A stretch of DNA of 64,000 nt. It comes from Chondrus crispus (lineage: Eukaryota > Rhodophyta > Florideophyceae > Gigartinales > Gigartinaceae). A program made the position numbers and the translations under genes. The stretch is taken from assembly GCF_000350225.1 (NCBI RefSeq), contig NW_005179134.1, forward strand, positions 1-64,000. The letters run 5' to 3'. The notes under the pieces were generated by a model, which was given only the letters and a program-made list of their open reading frames with translations, did not search any database and was not told the origin of the DNA. This document shows, in pieces, positions 29,284 to 38,554 of the stretch (position 1 is its first letter; every line of letters starts with the position of its first letter).

Positions 29284-30533
29284 TATTGAAAATGTGCGAC
29301 CACATGCTGTTATCTGGAAAGTGCAAAATCGAGCGACACGTGTATATGACCCGACGGTCCGGACCCTCACCCCATATCACCACATGACACGAGTAAATTC
29401 TCAGATTTTGGGGTTCTGGGGACGAAAGTGGACTTTTGGAGGGTTATGCAAATTTGCATAAATGCCGAAAATTTGCATTTGGTCCGAACCGTTATAGGGC
29501 TACACAGGTAATACTGCAATTCTATAGGGTGTCGGTTCGAATGCTGAAATTCTATTGGTCTGTTATTGTCCACTTGTATGCAGTTATGCTGGTGATATAT
29601 GTTGAATGATCGGTATACGTTTTAATTACATCATTTCGGGGGTTTCAAGTTGTTCACCATGGTTGTAATGGGTAATTACGGGTGGCCTTGGCGCTGGACA
29701 CTTGTGTGCGGTGTACACATGTACACATCGCCAGGTTGCTGCGTGTACGTACACTTGTACACGTCGCCTACATACGGTCCGGCGCATGTCCGAGCACAGT
29801 ACATGTGAATCAAAAGTACAACAAGTATTTCTCGCAAGAGACATGTACTTACGTGAGTATTCAGTGTACGCGTCACGCTGTATGCGACCCTTGCATCAGC
29901 ATGCGCCGTTGTACTACACTCTCGTCGGCATGCGACGTTGTACTGTGCTCTCGTTATGGTGCGCCGTTGGATGCAAGTTGATGACAGTACTCGTGTGATT
30001 CACATCGGATATCACGTGAGATGTGTAGAAAGTCTGGATGCACATTGTTGCTACCCGTCATAGTTGTCTGGCAGTGTGTACCGAAATTAGCAAGGTACAA
30101 AACAAGGGCATGTATGGGGACTGAGATATGACAGGACTTTGCGTTGTTGGAAATAGAGAGATGCCAAGTTGTTCATTGCGCAAGAATATATTCTGTCATG
30201 TCTGGATGCAGACTAGTAAAGTGTGAAACGATTGCATGCATAGGGCCATGGTTTGCAGTCACTCGAAATGTGTAGAAACTGTTGTGCACTGATAGTCAAT
30301 AGTCAATTCGTAAGGTGGAAATAGAACAGTGTGGACGGGCCAGAAGAGGACCGCGCTTGGTCGCGCATATGGTGAGTACGGTTTACCAGGTGCCAAAGTA
30401 ATGGGATAGTGTAACACTCAAAGTGTATAAGTATCGCCGAAAGACGGCTCCAAGTAAACCTCGGTACCAACTCCTTCACTCACACACATCAACCTGCCCT
30501 CCTTCTTTCCCTTGCCCCTCCGAACCTACCATT
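29284..30533 (-). mobile_element. Unclassified 1,250-bp insertion in RT of copy 1
   Basis: In host-gene sense it starts AATGGTAGGTTCGGAG and ends CACATTTTCAATA. It splits the RT block between VDYR and RLNAV. ACGATA occurs directly on both sides (29278-29283 and 30534-30539) as a 6-bp duplication. No coding ORF, terminal inverted repeats, TG/CA LTR ends or poly-A. An internal GTACAC-rich patch occurs near 29700-29770. The same element sits at 42191-43411. Confidence 0.85.
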
Positions 30534-31961
30534 ACGATAATCAACAAAAAATCGCATCGAGCCGTCCGGCTTGGGTACCAATAACACGGGCGACACCCAT
30601 TCTGACTGCGCCGGTTCGATGACTCCTGCTTCTAACATCTTCTGTACTTCTGCATCTTCTATCTTTCGGGCCTTTGGTCCTGCCCGGTACGGAGCTTGTG
30701 CGATGGGACGAGTCTCAGAGATCAACTCGATCCGATGGACAGTGGTATTAATTTCACCAAGCGTCCCATCCCACATCCTTGCATACTTCTTCAACATCCG
30801 ACGAAATTCTTCGCGCAGCCCGGTTCGGCACGCCGTTCCGAACCGGGCTGCGCGAAGAATAGCCACGGCGTGGCTCAGGTCGAGTTCCTCCACGTCCGGC
30901 GGGGGCGGCTCAACCCTGCACTGCGGCTTCGTAAATGGCGACGCGGAGAGCCCTGCCGATCGTTCGCCAGGCCGGTCCTCGCGGCCTTGACCCGACGGTT
31001 CGCATCTTGTCTCGCCTGTAGGCGTCTTCATAGAATTAAGAAAATTTTCCTTCTGCTTTTCTTGAATTCCGAGAACCTCAGCGATGGTGGTATTGCTCTC
31101 AAGGACGGCCCTCGGGTGCGGTAATAATTCTGCCACCACTTGGCCTTTTTGCACCCTGACAGGGTACGTCCTAAAATTCGCAACGAGTAAACGAAATGGC
31201 TTGTAAGGCTCAACCTGAACCACACCATTCGAGCACGTCAACCCGTGCCTTTCGTACAACGACGAGTACGGCTGAACCACACCCAAGCCCGCCCTCTTCG
31301 AGGTGCATTCCACGACGCGTTGCGTCCCTGGCTCGATATTCGCGGCTCTTGCCACTTTTACCTTGAGGGAAATTCGCTCCCCCTTTCTATCATTCGCGTC
31401 CTCTCCCGGGACGAGAATGTTCTTCCCTTTTCTCTGCGAGAACCGCCTAACTATCGGAACCTCCGAGAAATCCGCCAACTCAACCGTTTTCTTTCTTGGA
31501 TAAATTGCTTCCACAAACCGGTCACAGTAGTCCGCGCCTAGAATTAGCAGGACTGCGAGTTTTTCACATACGATAAACTCGGCTGCGGCCACGAAACTTC
31601 CATGCCTCACAGGCATTTTAATTGTGCCGAAAGTTCGAAGTGGCCGGTTGTTCGCATCGCCGATGTCCTGGGTCGGTCCGTAGGACACTAGAGATTCTAT
31701 TCCAGCTGGGAGTTCCGATGTTCGCACAAGGTTTGGTCCCGCGCCCGTGTCTAATACAGACAACACCCGGCTCATCAATCCGACCGTTGGTCCAATGTCC
31801 CCGTAAACTTTATAGTTTTTTCGCGCAAGAACCAAAATCTTCTCGGGACACTCCCTTCGCTTAACCCTGTACCAGGGTCTTCGAACTTCTTCCAGCGGAT
31901 GATCTCGGGCTCGGCTCAGAATTTTCTTGACTTGAGCCGGCCCTTTCGGCCTATCGACCAA
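30534..31961 (-). pseudogene. Chromovirus copy 1: protease and start of reverse transcriptase
   Basis: A long open frame in minus sense. It starts KGPAQVKKILSRARDHPLEE and contains the retropepsin motif LDTGAGPNLVR near 31730-31760. A long Pro-rich connector follows, then RT start KMLEAGVIEPAQSEWVSP and PKPDGSMRFFVDYR, where the 1.25-kb insertion begins. No stop in more than 470 codons even though an inverted duplication (30806-30860) added residues in frame. Would encode polyprotein protease and polymerase. Confidence 0.8.
30806..30860. repeat. Perfect hairpin, 23-bp arms, 9-bp loop, inside pol
   Basis: 30806-30828 and 30838-30860 are exact reverse complements. The sister copy at 41.73-41.76 kb lacks one arm, which shows that an inverted copy of local sequence was inserted here between the DLSH and REEFRRML codons. 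Confidence 0.95.
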
Positions 31962-32076
31962 TCCAACAACCTCCTCATCGGGGTCTGATTTTCCCTTAGA
32001 GACGGGGAACGGGGCTGAGCCCCGGGCATAGTACGTCTACTCTGTGTCTCTCACGACTCATGCGAGATTCCCCTCT

Positions 32077-33380
32077 CTACTTTTCCTGCGGCTGCGGGTT
32101 CTTCTTATCCTCCGACCAGGGCCCCGCGGCTGGCCCTCTTGATGGTCGGTTCGACCCGTTAGGGGAGGCACTCGGTGTGCTCGCCGTCTGAGAATCGAAC
32201 CAATTTTTGACCGTCAAATAATTGGTCGATGGAATCCCCAATCTCTCCATCGGAGACAACGCCTCGTAGTTCCCCAGAACTTTGTGCATTTTCCGAAGGG
32301 AAAGTATGCACTTGGGTGCGGCGTGCCCCTTTTCGTAGCGAATGAAAGCATATGAGCCCATGCCTCTTCACGGGGTACTGCGGCCTCGGCCGTCCGTTGA
32401 CCTGCGGCCTTCCTGTCCAGCCTGGTCGTCGGAACAAGGTACCCTTGTCCTCCATCGCGAGGCGCGGCGCTGGCGTACGGCCGCGCCCTTGGATTGCTAA
32501 TACGGGATGAGTGGTGTCGCTGTACGACTCGGTCGCGCACGTGGGCGTCTGTAGAGTTGACGTCCTACTCCCCCCGTATTCTCCGTATCTGTAGCCCTCC
32601 GATGGCTCATAAAATTCGCCTCCGGCGACAAAAGCTCTGTCATAATAATTTTCGTTGCTCCTTTGCACATTGCGTCCTTGCGACCCTGAAATTGAATATG
32701 CCAGATGAACTGCGGCGCGACTTTTCCGAATCGGGTGAGGAGTCTTCGGCTTGCTCACCACCCTCAGCGTCGCTGGTGCTTGGATCGTGACCTTTTTGGT
32801 CTTTCTCTCCTTGGCGCGGCTCGCCGAGCCATGCGCCTTAGCGTAATTTACCAGCCTTAGAAACGAAATGTCCCGATTATCTTGACAATACTGAGACACC
32901 ATAGGCTTGATGCTCGCATCTAGCCCCTCGATGAACATCAAATATGTCTGCGAGTTTCTTAGACGGTACCTCCGGTACGGTAACAACTTCTTGAACAGGT
33001 AGTTGGTCGGATTCAGCTTCTCAAACTCCTCCCAACGCGGCTCGCGTCGCATAGCGACGTCCTCTGGCTCAGCGTCCTTGTCTCTCCGCGAGGCAGACGA
33101 AGTGATCCCGCCCCGTCTGGAGGAAATTTTCCTGCTTCGCGAAATTCCGTGTCCTTCCTCTGAACGATGTTCGGAATCGCCTGAATGGTTCGATGAACCG
33201 TCGCCAACCTCTTCGGATGGACCTTTCGACTCTGACATTGAGTCTTGCTCCTCCAGCTCGTCACTACAGTGACTCTTGCTTCCTCGCCGCAGGTTTTTCT
33301 TCGAACTCTTTGACTAGGAACTCCGCAGTACAGCAGCTTTGTCTTTCTTCGATTGACGGTCGCCTTCTCGACCCGTACGA
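32077..33380 (-). pseudogene. Chromovirus copy 1: Gag, capsid core deleted
   Basis: Reads minus: an acidic Ser/Glu-rich segment (EEVGDGSSNHSGDSEHRSEE) then RWEEFEKLNPTNYLFKKLL. It jumps from YLRN..TYL directly to MFIEGLDASIKPMVSQYC, losing roughly 130 codons of capsid that copy 2 retains. The linker with TESYSDTTHP and RGRTPAPR follows, then a knuckle region broken by a frame change (CFHS in one frame, YEKGHAAPKC in the other). Similarity to copy 2 starts at about 33378. The 5' LTR and N-terminal Gag are absent. Confidence 0.75.
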
Positions 33381-33469
33381 CAAAGTCGCTAGTCGACTAT
33401 CATGCGGGCAGGATGGGAAAAGAAGGACAAGTCGTAAGGAAGTGCTGTGGCCGCCGTCTCAACGAGACT

Positions 33470-34269
33470 ATGCGCCAAGGGATTTTCCCTTCGGAAGAGA
33501 GGTGACGAGCCGAGATAGAACTCACAAGTCGTCTAGGGACGCGCCCTGGAGAGCTTTTCCCTCTACACCATGAGCCATGAGAAGGCGATGGTGAACAGCA
33601 GCGGCAGAGGTTGTTTCTTTGGGGATTGTTGACGATGGAGGAACCGAGGTAGCGGCGAGGAGCGGACCCTCAGGTGAAGGGGAAGCCGGAAGTGGGGTAG
33701 CATCTCCGTTCGACGGTGGTGCTCCCCGGATTGAAATAGTTTCCGTCGAGCAGCTCGCAGGAGAAAGCTCGACGCGCAGAGGAGCCTGAGGATGGGTCAA
33801 GCCCACGGGTGCCGTACATGACGGCAATGGCAAGGTCGACGTGGGGGTGACGAGCTGTCCCTCGCGTGAAGGGGAAGCGGGAAGTGAGGTTGGATTCACG
33901 TCCGAGGAAGACACGACTCGAAGCGACAAGGTGTCCGCTGAGCTCGTTGGAGGAAGTACGACGCACACAGGGGCCTCAGACGCGGAGGGAGGCACCGGTG
34001 AAGGGAGAGGAGAACCATTGAGCAGAAGCAAACAGGGATGCGTTATCGCGCATGATGTTGTTCTGCAGCTCCTCGAGCGAAGAATGACGGCGGGCTACCC
34101 AAGAGGAATGGTAGCCCGGATGGAATGCCGGTTCGGTAGGGTTGGTAACAGGGGGTAGACGGAGTATGGAAGGAAGACCCCGGGGCACTTCAGACTTGCG
34201 AGGAAAGCCCACACCCGGACGTTTACGGGTGGCACTATCGTCCGAGTGTTCCGACGGAGAAGGAATCAT
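33470..34269 (-). pseudogene. Antisense accessory ORF, copy B2, internally deleted
   Basis: Starts 125 bp inside the LTR at 34394, antisense to it. The N-terminus repeats B1 blocks (KRPGVGFPRKSE, AFHPGYHSSWVARRHSSLEE, ASLFASAQWFSS). It then jumps directly to the Pro/Ser linker, so the folded middle of B1 is deleted, and the frame shifts (34031 downward). The linker has two tandem units of about 45 residues, each with a Thr/Leu-Ser/Arg core then LPASPS-EG. It ends with AHGVEGKALQGASLDDL and a short decayed tail to about 33470, where it meets the Gag fragment of copy 1. Confidence 0.6.
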
Positions 34270-34379
34270 GGTATTTTCGTCTTACTCTTGCTAGAACGCC
34301 GCGCAGAGTGATTGACGGTTGGGAAACACGGTAAGGGACGGCAGGAGATTATACGATGGCTTGGCGGGGTACAAGGGCG

Positions 34380-34393
34380 CTCAGAAGGGGATA
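34380..34393 (+). promoter_or_regulatory. Polypurine tract before the LTR at 34394
   Basis: CTCAGAAGGGGATA, almost identical to the tract before the 18090-19055 LTR in its own orientation. Confidence 0.6.
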
Positions 34394-35613
34394 TGTAGTG
34401 CAATAATGGGCTCTACATGGGGGTGGAACGAAAGGAAAATAAATGGATATGACAAGTAGTTCGGGTTGGGGGACACACGTGTGAATAATTGCACAGTTTT
34501 AATTTTTAATTGTTTTACTTTATTTAGTTAATTAGTTGGCATTAATTTTGCTGAAATTAGATTAGATCTAGGATCTAGCGCCGCGAGCTACTGTAGTGGC
34601 TCCGGCTGGGCATATACCTTAGCCAGCTGACCACCAAGTCAGTAAAGGTAACCCGAGTTGCCGGAGTTAGATCTCGCCTTCGTCGAAGACTGCTTCCGTT
34701 CACGCGACGCGCTTCACTTCTACGCTGCTAACGACATCCTCTATTGCTCGGGGTCGAATTCCGTTTCCTTATCCTTTTACCTTTTCTATCTCTAATTCCT
34801 ATCCTTTTCTATCTCTACCTCTATTTTTCCCTTAATTGTGTTGGTTCCATTGGAGTCTGTCGCGACCGATCCGGTGTTGGTGTTTTGCCATCGGGCTGCA
34901 CGTAGGTCGTAGCGCTGCTACAGTGTCCTGTTCCGTCGGAAGGCTGTTGTAACGACGCCTCCGTCGAAGGTGTTACTGTATAAGACAGAGTTGGTACCAC
35001 CTACCGCGATCGCGATCGCGCTGGTGAGGGTGTTTTTAGCCATCGGGCAACAGTCTGTAGTAGCGTTGCTACACGGTTACGATCCCGTCGGGTAGTGCTG
35101 AACAAGCCCCCGTCGAAGACCTTGAATTATACGCAAGGTGCTGAAGACGCTCGTCGAGCATTGGCCTTACAACCCAGCGAACCGCGGTTACATTCTAGTA
35201 CACAAGCCCATCCCGCTCTCGCCGAGCACTCAAGTATTCACAAGTCTCTACTACCATTATCCTCCCGGGCCGGGCATCTTTCTTCACCCCCCCGTCGGAG
35301 TCGAGCTACCATGGGCCGCAACCCCACACGAGGGGAAAGGGAGTTTCGAACGCTCCGTAGCGCGTGCCATCGGCAGTGGTTGTTTCTGTTGCTATTTTTC
35401 TTCTTTTTGTTTGACCGTCGGACTGAGTTCGCGGCCTGCCAGGCACAGGATACTACACTGAGCTACTACGAGCCGCAAGCTCGTTTAAACGGAGAAGGGA
35501 GAGTCGGACACTCCGTAGCGCTGTGCCGTCGGCAGTTCTTCTTTTTGTTGCTGTTGTTGTTTTTGCTGGACCATCGGATCGCGGTCTCTGCCTGACAGGC
35601 GCATTGCACAACA
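34394..35613 (+). mobile_element. 3' LTR of the same family, 1,220 bp, internally duplicated
   Basis: Starts TGTAGTGCAATA and ends GCATTGCACAACA; TATA-like CATATACC at about 34611. It is longer than the 966-bp LTRs because a segment of about 150 bp containing the CGCTCCGTAGCG...CGGCAGT block occurs twice (about 35305-35460 and 35460-35610). It is preceded by the polypurine tract and the B2 ORF, and not followed by the PBS, so it is a 3' LTR. Confidence 0.8.
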
Positions 35614-36151
35614 TTTTTCTGCCGGTAGAGGCATTTGGTCTTGCAATGTTTCTTGTTGGGCTTGTCTGGAACTCTGCCAGAGTTCGTTCCAGACGTCTGC
35701 TGAACTACAGTGGTGTCTCCGTCTCCCTCGTGGGGATATGGGGAATGGGGACGGAATATTGGGTTCTTCGACACGCGTTTGTGGAGCTGCTCGACTCGGT
35801 TGACAAGGAGCACGGGCTCTACGCTGTAATTTGCGAAGCGTTGGGATCGTCGGGCAGTGGAAGAAGCGGCTGCCTTTTAGAGAAGATCCATATCCTGTGA
35901 TGACTCGAGATGACCCCTCCGGTTCTTCCATTATTCCCGCGTTCCCAGTCCTAACTGTAATGAACCCGCACCGTCGCGTCCGCTGGCTGTGTCAGTCGTG
36001 TCCACCTGTCCAGCTGAACAGGTTACGTCATGACACTGAGCACCTCCGTCGCTTCCTCCCTCAGTATTCAGGACCGAGGTCTTGACTCTCCCCTACAGAA
36101 CATCTGTTGTCAGTGATTTTTGGGCCAACAGTCCTGTACAGGGTGTCACCA

Positions 36152-36198
36152 TATTGTGCCTACTTTAGCAGTGCATCTCTCTATGTAGTGCTATACCT
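36152..36198 (+). repeat. Short dispersed repeat shared with 59821-59866
   Basis: The block with GTGCCTACTTTAGCAGTGC and a CTCTCTAT...TGCTAT tail recurs at 59821-59866 with a few changes. Probably the edge of a small non-autonomous element. Confidence 0.65.
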
Positions 36199-37006
36199 CC
36201 GCTCATGTCACGTCTTCTCATAACAGATACCCGTGTCCACGTGTAAGAGGCACCCGTGCTAAACCGCGGCACACCTCGGCGGCGTACAACTTTAGTTTCG
36301 GACGTCGTTCTCGACACTCATGCGTTCATGGCGTTCAGATCCCATCTACTTCTCCCCCAATGTTTTACGCAGCACCCCCAACTCTTAGCCTCAAGGCACA
36401 ATGGGTCATTCCATTCCTAATGACACAACCCCAGACCAATTCGTGCGCCCTAAGCAAAGGGGACCACTTCTATCCCTTCAACAGAAAGTTCAAATTGCGA
36501 ATCTCACATGTACACGTATTTATTCTACAGAAACTATCAATTAGTGATGCACTGAATGATACGTTGACGACTTATTGTGAGGAAAAAGTGCAAACTGTAG
36601 ACATCTCAAGGTGAGTGGAGGTGGAGAAGAAGTCGGATGTAATTGTAAGAATAGTCAACGACGCCATGGATGGTCTGCAAAATATTTCTTGGCCCGGTCG
36701 GGCTTAGAAAACGATGATTTCAATAATAGTGGTTCTATCAAACGACCATGTCGCCTGATACCAACTGCAGGCTCGCAGAATTGTTTTGGAGGCCATAGAA
36801 ATTGGCGTATGTGTGCAATTTACAGGAAGCAAGTTCTATGTTACGACGCGCGAAGAAGGCATTTCTCAATGCACGGGCTCAGGGAAGAATATCACGAAAG
36901 GGGCAAGCAGTGCTGGGCGATTGGCTATGCCTAAAGCGTATCTAGGTAAGCATTAGAGTGGTGCATAATTCCTCCGTTTCACTCTCCGCTAGTAGTGCCA
37001 CTACTG

Positions 37007-37048
37007 AATAGTGCCACCTTCTGGCATGTGGCAAGGGGTGGCACTATT
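37007..37048. repeat. 42-bp mini-palindrome with AATAGTGCCACC arms
   Basis: Exact 12-bp arms AATAGTGCCACC and GGTGGCACTATT flank 18 bp. The ATAGTGCC core also forms the arms of the inverted repeat at 60013-60100, suggesting a family of tiny inverted-repeat elements. Confidence 0.7.
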
Positions 37049-37422
37049 ATGTGTATCCCACTGTAGTTATTTCTGTCGCTGTGTTCCCACTCGTTGTGAG
37101 GTCATGCACACTACTGTAGACAAAGCTACGCGGTGGAAGCGTGCGACGATGCGATTCAGAGTAAACGGCTGGCAAGCAGTCTGGTAACACGGCGATTGTG
37201 GCGTGGACTGCAAAGGGAGGACAGGAACATAAAGGTAGACGGATCGAGGCTCAGGCGCAGCACGCGCTCGCGAAGCAATTAACTTATGTTTACTCCTTAC
37301 TTCCTCTACCTCTCTGCGGTGCTAGTCACTAGAGAGAGAGGGAGGGACTTTTAAACTAGCATACTGTACGGTAGCCAAGAGATGTGGCCTTGGCCCCAGT
37401 TGCCTTCCAGCAACTGGAGAAG

Positions 37423-37427
37423 ACGAA
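37423..37427. repeat. Target-site duplication half ACGAA
   Basis: Five bases directly before the 5' LTR. They match, in element orientation, the five bases outside the LTR at 18090. Confidence 0.65.
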
Positions 37428-38393
37428 TGTAGTGCAATAGGCACCTGAAAAGGGGGGTGAAAAGAAAGGAAAATGTTTGGATATGAAAAGTAGTCCGGGT
37501 TGGGGGACACACGTGTGAATAATTGCACAGTTTTAATTTTTAATTATTTTATTTTATTTAGTTAATTAGTTGGCATTAATTTTGCTGACACTAGATTAGA
37601 TCTAGGATCTAGCGCCGCGAGCTACTGTAGTGGCTCCGGCGGGGCGATATATACCTTAGCCCTCTGACGACCAAGTCAGTAAAGGTAACCCGAGTTGCCG
37701 GAGTTGAATGTCGCCTTGGTCGAAGTCCGTCTCTACCAAGACGCTCCCTTTTACCTAAGCCTACAGCATCCTTCAGCGCTCGGGGGTCCCCTTTTTCGTT
37801 ATCAATTTTGCTTTATTTCCCTATCCTAATTTCCCTTATTCTTGAGTTGGTCCCACCTTGTAGGATTGCGATCCGCAACGTGACGTCATTAGCCATCGGG
37901 CTTCTGTGTTTGTGCACCAGTGGTGCTTTTCTCAGCGTTGGTTGCATCGGAATCTGGTTGCGACCGATCCGGTGTTGGTACTTTGCCATCGGGCAGTACG
38001 ACGGTGTAGCGCTGCTACGTTTTCTTCTTTTCCGACGGGCTACGTTGCGACGTCCCCGTCGAAGACCTTATCAAGGGTATAAGGTGTACAAGGCTCTCTT
38101 CGAGCATTGGATTTACGACCCATCGGACCGGGTTTACCTAGACCCCCCTCCGAACTCGTCGAGCAGTTGCCTTTACAAGTCTCTACCACCATTCACCGAT
38201 CCCGGGCTGGGCCCTTCTCTTTGCCCCCCCTATCAGGTATCCGAGCTACTGCAGGCCGCAAACCCGCTTAAAAAGGACAGGGAGCTTCGAACACTCCGTA
38301 GCGCTGTGCCGTTGGCAGTTGTTGTTTTTGTTGTTGTTGTTTGTGTTGGACCGTCGGACCTTGGTCTCTGCCTAACAGGCGCATTGCACTACA
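37428..38393 (+). mobile_element. 5' LTR of chromovirus copy 2, 966 bp
   Basis: Starts TGTAGTGCAATAGG and ends GCATTGCACTACA. TATA box GATATATACC at 37646-37655. It is followed within 4 bp by an 18-nt primer binding site and then by a leader and gag, which makes it a genuine 5' LTR. Nearly identical to the minus-oriented LTR at 18090-19055 at the same length. Confidence 0.9.
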
Positions 38394-38397
38394 AAAG

Positions 38398-38415
38398 TGG
38401 TCTCCCGACCTAGAA
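38398..38415 (+). promoter_or_regulatory. Primer binding site
   Basis: TGGTCTCCCGACCTAGAA, starting with the TGG that pairs with a tRNA CCA end, 4 bp after the LTR. The identical 18 nt occur after a different LTR family at 52888-52905 (minus). I cannot name the tRNA from memory. A CCCGACCTAGAATTG fragment recurs 30 bp downstream. Confidence 0.8.
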
Positions 38416-38554
38416 TTGTGTACAAGAAACCCGACCTAGAATTGCGTCGACGACAGTCTCGGTCTGGAGAAGTACTACAAAAGTGGTTTGGGTAACGGAG
38501 TCTCTTTTTTATTTTTGTTTGTAATTTTTTTGTGTAGGTTCGCTCGTACGAGCG

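Larger units (their letters stand above)
35614..37422. other. Unassigned spacer with short repeats
   Basis: About 1.8 kb with only short ORFs (the longest are about 107 codons at 36611 and 125 at 35523, without motifs). It contains two short repeat features listed separately (36152-36198 and 37007-37048). 37.29-37.43 kb is the immediate target-side flank of the 5' LTR. Confidence 0.4.

Noticed and set aside
29284-30533. Solo LTR reading of the 1.2-kb insertion (TGG...TCA ends)
   Set aside because: Setting TG/CA as ends leaves AA and ATA outside in both copies and no matching target duplication. The wider borders give an exact 6-bp repeat in copy 1.
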